A program made the position numbers and the translations under genes. Below are positions 6,019-14,172 of a stretch of DNA of 27,017 bases, piece by piece (the first letter of the stretch is position 1; every line of letters starts with the position of its first letter). The notes below the pieces were generated by a model, which worked only from the letters and a program-made list of their open reading frames with translations, had not been told where the DNA came from and did not search any database. This stretch comes from Gemmatimonadota bacterium (GTDB lineage: Bacteria; Gemmatimonadota; Gemmatimonadetes; Gemmatimonadales; GWC2-71-9), in contig QHTY01000179.1 in the NCBI GenBank assembly GCA_003220985.1, forward strand, positions 18,941-45,957, given 5' to 3'.

Positions 6019-8414
6019 ACGACCAGGTTGACCAGCCGGTCCTGCACGAAGATCACCTTCTTCACCTTCTGGCCGTCGACGAACTTTTTGACGGCTTCAT
6101 CGGCGAGCACGCGCGCGAGCACGTCCTTCTCCGCCATGCCGCGCGGGACGGTGAGCCGCGAGCGGAGCTTCCCGTTCACCTGGACCGCGATCTCGACATC
6201 CCCCGCCGAGGCGAGTCGCTCGTCGTACGACGGCCACCTGGCTTCAAAGACCGATGTCTTGTCGCCCATGACCTCCCAGAGTTCTTCGGCAATATGAGGC
6301 GCGTAGGGAGCGAGCATGATGACCAGCGGTTCCACCAACTCCCGAGTCCTGGCTCCTGACTCCCGCAGTTCGTTCACGTACTCCATCATCGCCGCGATCG
6401 CCGTGTTGTATTGCAGCGCCTCGGTATCGGCGGTCACCTTCCGGATCGTCCGATGGAGCTTCTGCTCGGCGAGCGCCGAGCTTTTTGTCCCGCGTTCATG
6501 AACGAGGGCCCACACTTTTTCCAGGAATCGCCGAATCCCGACGATGCCTTCGTCCCGGAAGTCGCCGCCGTCTTGGAACGGTCCGAGAAACATCAAATAC
6601 ATGCGGAAGGTGTCGGCGCCCCACTGCTGGATGTAGGTATCGGGGACGACGACGTTGCCACGGGACTTCGACATCTTGGCGCCGTCTTTCACGATCAGCC
6701 CGTGAGCGCGGAACTTGGGGTAGGGCGTCTCGAAGCTCACGTGCCCCAGATCCGACAACACCATGCAGATGAAGCGCGAATACAAGAGATGCAAGACGGC
6801 GTGCTCGTTCCCGCCGATGTAGCTGCTCACCGGGAGCCACTGCTTCGTCCGCGCGGGGTCGAAAGGCCGGTCGTGGAACTCGGTCGACGGATAGCGTAGA
6901 TGGTACCACGCCGAATCGAGGAACGTGTCGGACACATCGGTCTCACGCCGCCCCTGACTGCCACACTGCGGACACTTCACGAAGTACCACTCCTCGTGCC
7001 GGGCGAGCGGGCTCACGCCCGTATCGTCCGGCCGGAAATCCTCGATGTACGGGAGCTGCACCGGCAAATCCTTCTCGGGCACCGGTACGACCCCGCACTT
7101 CTCGCAGTAGATGATGGGAATCGGGGGTCCCCAGTAGCGCTGCCGCGAGATGCACCAGTCGTGCAACCGGTACTGGACGCGCGGCGTCGCGAGCCCCTTC
7201 CCGCGTTCGGCCAACCAGGCGACGATCTTGCGCGCGCCCTCGGTGCACGGCATCCCATCGAATGCAGCCGAGTTCATGAGCACGCCTGCTGCGGAGACGC
7301 TCGGTAACTTCTCACCCTCGACGGCGACCACCTGGCGAATCGGAAGCTTGAACTGTGTGGCGAACTCGAAATCGCGCTTGTCGTGCGCGGGCACGGCCAT
7401 GATCGCGCCAGTACCGTACTCCATCAGCACATAGTCCGCGATCCAGATCGGAATCGCCTCACCCGTGGCGGGATTGCGGGCGTACGAGCCGATGAAGACG
7501 CCGCTTTTCGTCTTATCGCCGACGCGTCGCGAGACGACGTCCTTCGACTGCACGTCTCGCTGGTAGGCCTTGACGGTCGAGCGCTGTTCGACTGCCGTGA
7601 GCTCGTCCACGAGCGGGTGCTCGGGCGCGAGCACGAGATAGGTCGCGCCAAACACCGTGTCGGGCCGCGTCGTGAAGACGGTGATCTTCTTACCGCTCGG
7701 CGTCTCGAAAATGAGATCGGCGCCTTCGCTCCGGCCGATCCAGTTCCTCTGCAGGAGGACGGTGGAGGAAGACCAGTCGAGGTTTTGGAGGTTCTGGAGG
7801 AGCCGCTCGGCGTAATTGGTGATTTTGAAAAACCACTGATCGAGAAAGCGCTGCTCGACGGGCGTATCGCAGCGCTCGCACCTTCCATCGATGACCTGCT
7901 CGTTGGCGAGCACGGTCTTGTCTTTGGGACACCAGTTCACCGCCGCGCGCTTCTTGTAGGCGAGTCCCGCCTGGAAGAGCTGGAGAAAGAGCCACTGCGT
8001 CCACTTGTAATAGGTGGGATCGGTGGTCGACAGCTCGTGCCGCCAGTCGAACATGCCGCCGAAGCGACGCAACTGCCTCCGGAAGGTGGCGATGTTCTGC
8101 GGAATCAGCTTCGCGGGATTCGTCCCGATGGTGAGGGCGTAGTTCTCGGAATGGATGCCGAACGCGTCGAATCCCATCGGCTCGAACACGTCATAACCCT
8201 GGAGCCGCTTGAACCGACCGTAGATATCCGCGCCCGTGAACGCGAACATGTTGCCGACGTGCAACCCTTCCGCCGACGGGTAGGGGAACATCATGAGGTT
8301 GTAAAACGGCCGCGCGGCACGATCGAGGTCGGGCTCGTTCGTATGACGCTCGTTCCAACGGCCCTGCCACTTTGCCTCGAGCGCGGCCGGATCGTAGGTC
8401 GGGATGTCTCGCAT
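6015..8414 (-). CDS. leuS: Leucyl-tRNA synthetase
   Basis: 799 aa, within the usual bacterial range. This class I synthetase attaches leucine to tRNA-Leu in the cytosol. The class I HIGH signature is HVGN (residues 52-55, after MMFPYPSAEGL) and KMSKS is at 580-584. The CP1 editing domain carries TTRPDT and later YGTGAIMAVPAHDKRDFEFA. Cys pairs (CPKDK, CERC, CEKC, CPQC) form the zinc-binding insertions common in bacterial LeuRS. The C-terminal anticodon-binding and tail regions (EIAVQVNGKLRSRL, VKKVIFVQDRLVNLVV) are present, so the gene is complete. The start MRDIPTYDPAALEAKW is standard for the family; no strong Shine-Dalgarno precedes it. Confidence 0.98.
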   Translation of the reverse strand: MRDIPTYDPAALEAKWQGRWNERHTNEPDLDRAARPFYNLMMFPYPSAEGLHVGNMFAFTGADIYGRFKRLQGYDVFEPMGFDAFGIHSENYALTIGTNPAKLIPQNIATFRRQLRRFGGMFDWRHELSTTDPTYYKWTQWLFLQLFQAGLAYKKRAAVNWCPKDKTVLANEQVIDGRCERCDTPVEQRFLDQWFFKITNYAERLLQNLQNLDWSSSTVLLQRNWIGRSEGADLIFETPSGKKITVFTTRPDTVFGATYLVLAPEHPLVDELTAVEQRSTVKAYQRDVQSKDVVSRRVGDKTKSGVFIGSYARNPATGEAIPIWIADYVLMEYGTGAIMAVPAHDKRDFEFATQFKLPIRQVVAVEGEKLPSVSAAGVLMNSAAFDGMPCTEGARKIVAWLAERGKGLATPRVQYRLHDWCISRQRYWGPPIPIIYCEKCGVVPVPEKDLPVQLPYIEDFRPDDTGVSPLARHEEWYFVKCPQCGSQGRRETDVSDTFLDSAWYHLRYPSTEFHDRPFDPARTKQWLPVSSYIGGNEHAVLHLLYSRFICMVLSDLGHVSFETPYPKFRAHGLIVKDGAKMSKSRGNVVVPDTYIQQWGADTFRMYLMFLGPFQDGGDFRDEGIVGIRRFLEKVWALVHERGTKSSALAEQKLHRTIRKVTADTEALQYNTAIAAMMEYVNELRESGARTRELVEPLVIMLAPYAPHIAEELWEVMGDKTSVFEARWPSYDERLASAGDVEIAVQVNGKLRSRLTVPRGMAEKDVLARVLADEAVKKFVDGQKVKKVIFVQDRLVNLVV

Positions 8415-8678
8415 GAGTGCCGAAACCTAAGCCAGCAACGCTCGGTACGTGACGGATTTCATTCCGCAGAATCTATCCAGTCACAGAGTTGCCGCACCGC
8501 TCCGCCCTGGAAGCGTCTATCGCAGCTCGTATCCCTACTGACCCGGTCGGCGGCCGCTCCTCCGAGTGGGGGAAGAGGGCGACACAGTATAAGTGTTGCC
8601 GCGCTGCCGACCATCCCTGTGCGCGCTGCTCTTGCTCCGCCCGCACGCCTACCGTACGTTGTGACTCCAGTCCGCCGA
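8415..8678. other. Divergent intergenic region between leuS and mcp
   Basis: A 264-bp spacer that must hold promoters for both leuS (minus) and the chemoreceptor (plus). The best plus-strand -10-like hexamer is TATAAG at 8588-8593, but no matching -35 lies 16-18 bp upstream. I found no convincing riboswitch, T-box or small gene. Confidence 0.4.
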
Positions 8679-9866
8679 ATGCCCGCCCAAGCGCAGCATC
8701 TCCGCCGAGGATTCCTGGTCACGGGAGCCGGGTTCGCCGCCATCTTCGTGACGGTGCTCGCCCTGGTCGTGGGGTCGCGGATTTCCAAGTCCCTCCGGGA
8801 TCAAGCCAATGAGCGCGGCCGGGAAGTCGCCTTCCGGGTCGCCGGCACCGTTACCCAGTACCTCACCGAGCGCCGCCGCGAAATCGTGTCGCTGGCAAGC
8901 CAGCCGGAGCTCGCGACAGCCGTCCGCGCGCTCGACGACGACGCCGTGCGGCGCGGCCTCGATCGTATGGACATTCCGACGCTCGAACGCCGCTTCGCCA
9001 GCAGACGCCAGCTGGGCGAGGAGGGGCCGCTGCTCCGCTACCTTCGCTCCTATACCGAGCTTTCCGATTTCGCCGAGGTCTTCGTAACGGAGCGCCATGG
9101 GTTCGTGGCGCTCGCGTCGGGGCGGACGTCCGATTTCGTGCAACGCGACGAGCATTGGTGGCAGGCAGCCATGCAGCGCGGCTCGTTCGAAGGCCCGGCG
9201 GAGTTCGACTCCTCGGCCGGGGTGACGGCACTCGAGTTCGACGTCGCGCTCCGGCCGCCGAACGGTGGCCGTCCACTCGGCGTGCTCAAAGGCGTGCTCA
9301 CGCTCCGTAACCTCGGCGACCTTGTCGCGACGACCGAGACCCACGACGGCGCGTATCTCCAAGTAGTCGATCGGCGAGGCCTCATTCTCGTGTCGCAGAC
9401 GCCGGCCGAGATCCTGCAGCCGCTGCCCCAGAAGACCAGTATCCCGATGCAACCGGAAGCCGCTATCGCCGTTGTCGCGACCCCGTCCGGAGACGAAGTC
9501 GTCGTGACTCAGCCCGCGAACCAGGGCGAGTGGTGGGTCGTCGTCCGTCAGCCAACCCGCGCTGCGTATGCGGCCGCCCGCAGCGGAGTGAGAAGCGTCG
9601 TGCTCGGCGCGATTCTGCTGTTCGCGACCAGCCTGGGGATGGTGCTGGCACTGGCGCAACGACTCCATCGCACGGTCACGGAGCCGGTCCGCGCCGCTGG
9701 TGCGATCGCCAGCCGCGTGGCGGGCGGCGATCTCTCGGTGACCGTTGCGACCTATCGGACCGAAGCGACGGAAGTCTCCGATCTGCTCTCGTCGGTGCCA
9801 TCCGCGCGGCAGCGGACGAAGCGGCCGCGATGGCGACGGAGATTTCTGCGTCAACCGAGGAGATGA
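8679..9866 (+). CDS. Methyl-accepting chemotaxis protein, N-terminal sensor part (frame broken near 9790)
   Basis: The frame is meaningful to about codon 370. TM1 is FLVTGAGFAAIFVTVLALVVG (about residues 11-31). A periplasmic Cache-like sensor domain follows at about 35-290 (REIVSLASQPEL, RDEHWWQAAMQRG, GGRPLGVLKGVLTLRNL, VVDRRGLILVSQTP), then TM2 (SVVLGAILLFATSLGMVLAL) and the first HAMP helix (TEPVRAAGAIASRVAGGDLSV). The frame breaks inside the second HAMP helix, after EATEVSDLLSSV, and then runs out in Arg-rich sequence. Known dCache-type receptors bind small metabolites; the ligand here is unknown. Start ATG at 8679; an in-frame GTG at 8661 is possible and neither has a clear Shine-Dalgarno. 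Confidence 0.8.
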   Translation: MPAQAQHLRRGFLVTGAGFAAIFVTVLALVVGSRISKSLRDQANERGREVAFRVAGTVTQYLTERRREIVSLASQPELATAVRALDDDAVRRGLDRMDIPTLERRFASRRQLGEEGPLLRYLRSYTELSDFAEVFVTERHGFVALASGRTSDFVQRDEHWWQAAMQRGSFEGPAEFDSSAGVTALEFDVALRPPNGGRPLGVLKGVLTLRNLGDLVATTETHDGAYLQVVDRRGLILVSQTPAEILQPLPQKTSIPMQPEAAIAVVATPSGDEVVVTQPANQGEWWVVVRQPTRAAYAAARSGVRSVVLGAILLFATSLGMVLALAQRLHRTVTEPVRAAGAIASRVAGGDLSVTVATYRTEATEVSDLLSSVPSARQRTKRPRWRRRFLRQPRR

Positions 9867-10744
9867 GCGCGTCGACCGAGGAGATGTCTTCGACCTCGCA
9901 GGACCTCTCCCGGCGCGCCGGCGAGCAGGCGCAGCTGGTGCGCGCCGCAGCGGACGATGCGGCGCGGATCCTCCAGATCGCCGCCAAGCTCGCGCAAGGC
10001 GCCGAAGAGGCGGCGCGACGCAATGCGGATTTGGCGGCGCTGGCGCGCCGCCACAAAGAGGGACTCGACCAGAGCACGTCACGCCTCGCGAAGGTCGCGG
10101 ACGAAGTTGCCAAGGGCGCGGAAGAAGCGGAAGCTCTCGCACAGGCCGCGGCGAAGATCCTGACCTTCGTCGCGCAGACGAAAGCCGTCTCCACGCAGAC
10201 CAACATGCTGGCCCTCAACGCGGCGATCGAGGCCGCGCGTGCCGGTCCGGAGGGTCGGGGGTTTGCAGTGGTCGCCGATGAAGTGCGCAAACTGGCGTCC
10301 GTCGCGGCCACCGCTGCAGGACAGACGGCCGATACCGTGCGGAGCGTCCTGGTGCGCGTGCAGGCAACCCGTGACCGCCTGGTGCGGCTGGCCGAAGGAG
10401 GCGCGGCCGTGCGCGAGGCCTCGCAGACTGCAGCGCAGGGTCTGGCAACGGTCGCGAGCGAAGCCGATGCCAACGACGCCTGGAGCCGCGAGATCGCGCA
10501 GTCGGCCGGCGAGCTGCGCTCGCTCGTCGAAGAGATTGCGAACCGGCTGACGACGGTGGCGGGTCAGACGGACACGCTGCTCGCCTCCGCCGAGGAGCTG
10601 GCCGCTTCGGGCGAGGAGCAAAGCGCGTCGACGGAGGAGATTGCGTCGTCGGCCAATCAGCTCGCCGAGGCGGCGGACCGGCTCACCGGCGCGGTGAAGT
10701 CATTCCGATTGTTGGCGGACGAGGTCCAGCAGGCAGCCGACTAA
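9788..10744 (+). CDS. Methyl-accepting chemotaxis protein, C-terminal signalling part
   Basis: Continuation of the receptor in another frame, starting LVGAIRAAADEAAAM. The long coiled-coil signalling domain includes the hairpin tip that binds CheA/CheW: QTNMLALNAAIEAARAG followed by GRGFAVVADEVRKLA, the family hallmark. Candidate methylation helices flank it, with Glu/Gln pairs in SASTEEMSASTEEM and in SGEEQSASTEEIASSANQL. No C-terminal CheR-tethering pentapeptide is present. Compared with Tsr-type HAMP domains, roughly ten residues between SDL and LVGAIR are missing, so the break looks like a deletion of about 31 nt rather than a single-base slip. The stop overlaps the stop of the convergent S9 peptidase. 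No che genes are in the window. Confidence 0.85.
   Translation, partial: LVGAIRAAADEAAAMATEISASTEEMSASTEEMSSTSQDLSRRAGEQAQLVRAAADDAARILQIAAKLAQGAEEAARRNADLAALARRHKEGLDQSTSRLAKVADEVAKGAEEAEALAQAAAKILTFVAQTKAVSTQTNMLALNAAIEAARAGPEGRGFAVVADEVRKLASVAATAAGQTADTVRSVLVRVQATRDRLVRLAEGGAAVREASQTAAQGLATVASEADANDAWSREIAQSAGELRSLVEEIANRLTTVAGQTDTLLASAEELAASGEEQSASTEEIASSANQLAEAADRLTGAVKSFRLLADEVQQAAD
10741..10744. other. Shared CTAA holding both convergent stop codons
   Basis: The chemoreceptor stop TAA (10742-10744, plus) and the S9 peptidase stop TAG (10743-10741, minus) overlap, the same arrangement as at 6015 and 26252. Confidence 0.93.
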
Positions 10745-12993
10745 CGGCTCCGCGCCCCCGCGGGCAGATGCTCCATCAGGTACCGGGTGAGCAACGAGTA
10801 GATGTGGAGCGTCGTTCCCCGACCCTCGCAGATGCAATGCGAGCGATTGGGGTACGCCATGAAGTCGAACGGCTTGCCGAGCGCGACCAGGCGGTTCACT
10901 AGGCGTTCCGTGCCCTGGTAGTGCACGTTGTCGTCGCCGGACCCATGCACCACGAGCAGCCGCCCCTTGAGCCCCTCGGCCTGATTGATTGGGGAGGCGC
11001 GTTGGTAGCGCGCGCTGTCCGCCGCGGTCTCCAGCAGACCCATGTAGCGCTCCTGATAAATCGTGTCGTAGAGACGCTCGTCCGGCACCGGTGCAACGGA
11101 CATGCCGACCTGGTAGACGTCAGGGTACCGGAACATGGCCTGCAGCGTGCTCGATCCGCCGCCGCTCCACCCCCAGATCGCGACGCGCGTCGGATCGAGA
11201 TAGCGGCGCGATCCGGTGAGGGCGCGCACCGCGTCCGCTTGCTCCCGGCTCGACAAGACCCCGATCGCCCCGTAGACCACCTTTCGCCACGCGCGCCCAC
11301 GCGGTGACGGCGTGCCGCGATTGTCCACGGTGGCCACCACGTAGCCCTGATCCGCGATCATGTGCTCCCACAGATGACCCCCGCCCCAGGAGTCCTGGGC
11401 AGTCTGACCCGCCGGCTCGCCGTAGACGTACATCAGCAACGGATAGACTTTGGTCGAATCGAAGTTTGCGGGCTTGATCATCCAGCCATCGAGCGAGATT
11501 CCGTCAGACACAGCCACCTTGAAGAACTCACCGTGACCAGCGACGAGCGGCGCCACCGCCGCGCGCTGTTTGGCATTGTCGACGAGCGTCCGCACGACAC
11601 GGTGTGACGGTAACTGCACCAACTCGATCACCGACGGGCTGTCGAAGTGCGAGTAGGTGTGAAAGGCCCAGTGCGCGTCCGGAGAGACTCGGTAGGAGTG
11701 CGTCCCCGGCGCGTTGGCCGGCGACACGCGCACGGCGGACTGTTTTCCGTCGAGCCGAGTGCGATAGAGATACCGTTGGGTCGCGGTGTCGGGAGATGCG
11801 ATGTAGTAGAGCGACTGACCGGGCTCGTCCACGGCCGCGATGGAGACCACGTCGAACGCGCCTGGCGTGACGTTCGTGACTCGCTTCCCGTCGCGGCTGA
11901 CCCGATACACGTGCCTCCAGCCGTCGCGTTCACTCGTCCACAGGAATTCGGTTCCCTTCGCGAGCCACTGGATTTCGTCGACCACGTCGACCCAGGCGGT
12001 GTCGCGCTCGGTCAGGACCGTCCGGGTCGCTCCCGTCGCCGCGTCCGCCAACATGACGCGGTCGGTGTTCTGGAGCCGGTTCATGCGCTGGAGGATCAAC
12101 TCGATCGGTCCCGCCCATTCCATGCGCGGGAGATAGCTCTCGCGGGGGTCGTCCGGGATCTGGAGCCAGGTCGTGGGGCCGCCCTCCGCGCTCACGACGC
12201 CGGCGCGCACCGCCGAGTTCGTGGTTCCCGCCTTGGGATACTGAATCGGCGTGATTTTCGGATAGAGGGAGTCGGTGTCGTTGACGAGGAAATAGGTGCC
12301 GAGGCCCGTCATGTCGAACCGCCAGTAGGCGATCTTCGAGCCGTCGGGTGACCAGCGGAACGCGTCGCGGAGGTCGAATTCCTCCTCGTAAACCCAATCG
12401 GTCATGCCGTTCACGTGGAGCGAATCCGCATCGATCGTCAGGGCCGTGATGGCGCCGTCCGAAAGTCGCTCCACATATAGGTTCCCTTGTCGCACGTAGG
12501 CCACACGATCGCCGGCGGGCGAAAACTTGGCATACATGAGCGACGACGGCGGCGCGTTCGGTCCGCCAAGCTTCTTCAACGCGCCGGTCTTCCGGTTGAG
12601 CACCCAGTAGTCGCCGCGCGTGTTCTGCCGCCACACCCGCTGGGTGTTGGTGAACAGGAGCAACAGGTTGCCGTCGGCCGACCATCCGTAGTCGTCGATG
12701 TCGAGCGCGCCGCTCGTACCGGAGGGCACGAGCTGTCGCGCGGAGACGTAGATGCTGCGGTTGCCCGTGGCGGTCTCGTAGCGCACGATATCAGACGCAT
12801 CCGAGTCGGCCGCTGATTTCTCCACGGTCGTATAGGCCGTACCGTTTTCGATCCACCGCGCCGGTCCGAAGCGCTGCGGCGCGAAGTCCGCGGATGCGAA
12901 GATGCGGCGCATCATCTCGTTGACGTTGTCCGGCACCTGCGCCGCCACGGGCACGGACGCGAACAGCGCGAGCAGACCAACGAAGACTTTCAT
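10741..12993 (-). CDS. S9-family prolyl peptidase, DPP-IV type
   Basis: 750 aa from the ATG at 12993, which has GGAG 8 nt upstream and opens a good signal peptide (MKVFVGLLALFASVPVAAQ). This start is preferred over an upstream in-frame codon near 13047. The N-terminal half is a DPP-IV beta-propeller (LDIDDYGWSADGNLLL, EEFDLRDAFRWSPDGSKIAYWRFD, where the EE pair would bind the substrate N-terminus). The C-terminal alpha/beta hydrolase has the catalytic triad Ser610 (GWSGGGSS), Asp687 (HGSGDDNVHYQ) and His719 (NRSHCI). It should release X-Pro dipeptides from peptide N-termini in the periplasm or outside. It follows a 22-codon ORF with a 4-bp overlap. Two Cys right after the catalytic His (SHCICEG) are unusual. 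Confidence 0.95.
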   Translation of the reverse strand: MKVFVGLLALFASVPVAAQVPDNVNEMMRRIFASADFAPQRFGPARWIENGTAYTTVEKSAADSDASDIVRYETATGNRSIYVSARQLVPSGTSGALDIDDYGWSADGNLLLLFTNTQRVWRQNTRGDYWVLNRKTGALKKLGGPNAPPSSLMYAKFSPAGDRVAYVRQGNLYVERLSDGAITALTIDADSLHVNGMTDWVYEEEFDLRDAFRWSPDGSKIAYWRFDMTGLGTYFLVNDTDSLYPKITPIQYPKAGTTNSAVRAGVVSAEGGPTTWLQIPDDPRESYLPRMEWAGPIELILQRMNRLQNTDRVMLADAATGATRTVLTERDTAWVDVVDEIQWLAKGTEFLWTSERDGWRHVYRVSRDGKRVTNVTPGAFDVVSIAAVDEPGQSLYYIASPDTATQRYLYRTRLDGKQSAVRVSPANAPGTHSYRVSPDAHWAFHTYSHFDSPSVIELVQLPSHRVVRTLVDNAKQRAAVAPLVAGHGEFFKVAVSDGISLDGWMIKPANFDSTKVYPLLMYVYGEPAGQTAQDSWGGGHLWEHMIADQGYVVATVDNRGTPSPRGRAWRKVVYGAIGVLSSREQADAVRALTGSRRYLDPTRVAIWGWSGGGSSTLQAMFRYPDVYQVGMSVAPVPDERLYDTIYQERYMGLLETAADSARYQRASPINQAEGLKGRLLVVHGSGDDNVHYQGTERLVNRLVALGKPFDFMAYPNRSHCICEGRGTTLHIYSLLTRYLMEHLPAGARSR

Positions 12994-13058
12994 TTGCTTC
13001 GCTCCAAGTACTCGTGGATGTGGCTCAACAGCATCGCATCGGCCCAAAGGTTGGCCAT
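12990..13058 (-). CDS. 22-codon upstream ORF coupled to the S9 peptidase
   Basis: The ATG at 13058 has GGGAG 8 nt upstream. The peptide reads MANLWADAMLL then SHIHEYLERSK, and its TGA stop overlaps the S9 ATG as ATGA. The Shine-Dalgarno of the S9 gene lies inside it. It is not recognisably related to any known family. The composition (hydrophobic N-half, charged C-half, no Arg/Pro excess) differs from the shadow frames of this GC-rich DNA. It could be a coupling leader peptide, a small protein, or chance. Confidence 0.4.
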   Translation of the reverse strand: MANLWADAMLLSHIHEYLERSK

Positions 13059-13083
13059 GATGAGAGCTCCCAATCGGTGGGAT

Positions 13084-14148
13084 TCACCGCGGCACCACGC
13101 CGCCCCAGAAGTAGTCCGCCGCCATCGCGATCAGCTCGTCATCGGTCGCAAACTCACTCAACGAGCGCGGCGGCTTGCCCGGAACGACAAAGAAGTAGCG
13201 GGGCCGGTTCAGGACGACGGTCGCGATCGAGTCCTTGCCCTTTTGTCTCAGCCGCAAGGTGTCCGTGGTGATGCCGAGTGCGCGGACACCTCGTGGCTCG
13301 AGGAATTCGGCGGCGCGTGCGAAGTAGTGTCCCATATCATCGCCGGCTTCCGACGCTTCTTCTGACTGGTCCGGGGCGGGGCGCGGGACAGCGAGGAGGA
13401 GTGTTGGGCCGCTGATCGTCACGAGCTGAGCCGATGGCATCGTATCAGCCGCGGCCCGCTGCGCCGGAGCCGCAAAGCTCATGAAGAACTCCACGACTCT
13501 GGGATTCAGTCGCCGGAGGAGCGGCTCGTCGGAACGCAAGGAGTCTCGGTTTCGCCCCGAGAGACTGTCGTACTGCGCCCGGGTCAGGTCTCGATTCGTG
13601 ATGAAGTCTACGCGGAGTCCGATCCGCGGACCGGACGCGACGTCGAGGACGTTGGCGAGACGGCCGCCAAGCCACGGCCCGACATAACCTGCGTAATCCC
13701 ACTCTCCCAGGGGCGCGACTTGGAAAGGTGCAGCATTGAAGCGTTCGAGTTCCTGAAGCGTGGTCCCGATGCCAAGTCCCTGCTCCGTCCTCCAACACCC
13801 GCGAATGGAGTCACCGTACTGCCCGAGGCTGACGGCCGCTGTGACGACTGATGGCCGGCTCAGGGCAACCGTGTCCTCCCAGAACACTTCAAGCGTATCG
13901 GGGCACCCTGGAACCACGACGGTGGTGCCTGGTTCGTCGCACGAACCCTCGGCGCACTGCACCCGAGACTGGTGGACGTTGCCTGCACCGAACACTCGTA
14001 CGAGGTCCGCATGACTGGTCGTGGGAGCGATGGCACCGAATTGCTGGCCGGGTACCACCCGGAACAGGGTTGGGTCCTGACTCGATTGGCCGGCTCGAGG
14101 ACGGCATCCCAGGAGCGCGGCAATGACTGCGAGAGTTAGCTGACGCAC
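13084..14148 (-). CDS. Putative lipoprotein of unknown function
   Basis: 354 aa, GTG start. Residues 1-15 (MRQLTLAVIAALLGC) form a short signal peptide ending in a lipobox (LLGC), so Cys15 would be lipidated and the protein anchored in the inner or outer membrane. I do not recognise the rest. The first ~200 residues include FGAIAPTTSHADLVRVFGAGNV, a conserved-looking Cys pair (CAEGSC) and a further Cys in VVPGCPDTLEVFW. The C-terminal ~150 residues (SAQLVTISGPTLLLAV to YFWGGVVPR) look like a separate alpha/beta domain ending in a Trp/Tyr-rich tail. It sits 24 bp after serA and upstream of the mini-ORF and S9 peptidase on the same strand, so it may be co-transcribed with them. No function assigned. 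Confidence 0.7.
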   Translation of the reverse strand: MRQLTLAVIAALLGCRPRAGQSSQDPTLFRVVPGQQFGAIAPTTSHADLVRVFGAGNVHQSRVQCAEGSCDEPGTTVVVPGCPDTLEVFWEDTVALSRPSVVTAAVSLGQYGDSIRGCWRTEQGLGIGTTLQELERFNAAPFQVAPLGEWDYAGYVGPWLGGRLANVLDVASGPRIGLRVDFITNRDLTRAQYDSLSGRNRDSLRSDEPLLRRLNPRVVEFFMSFAAPAQRAAADTMPSAQLVTISGPTLLLAVPRPAPDQSEEASEAGDDMGHYFARAAEFLEPRGVRALGITTDTLRLRQKGKDSIATVVLNRPRYFFVVPGKPPRSLSEFATDDELIAMAADYFWGGVVPR

Positions 14149-14172
14149 ACGCCTGCTCGGGGGAAAGGGCGG

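Noticed and set aside
8415..8560. T-box-like leader upstream of leuS (an AGGGCGGAGCGGTGCGG stretch)
   Set aside because: It does not match the AGGGTGGNACCGCG core and no stem I/specifier features could be found.
7383..8678. An open frame antisense to leuS that runs into the chemoreceptor
   Set aside because: No recognisable domain before the first chemoreceptor membrane segment; a by-product of the leuS codon bias.
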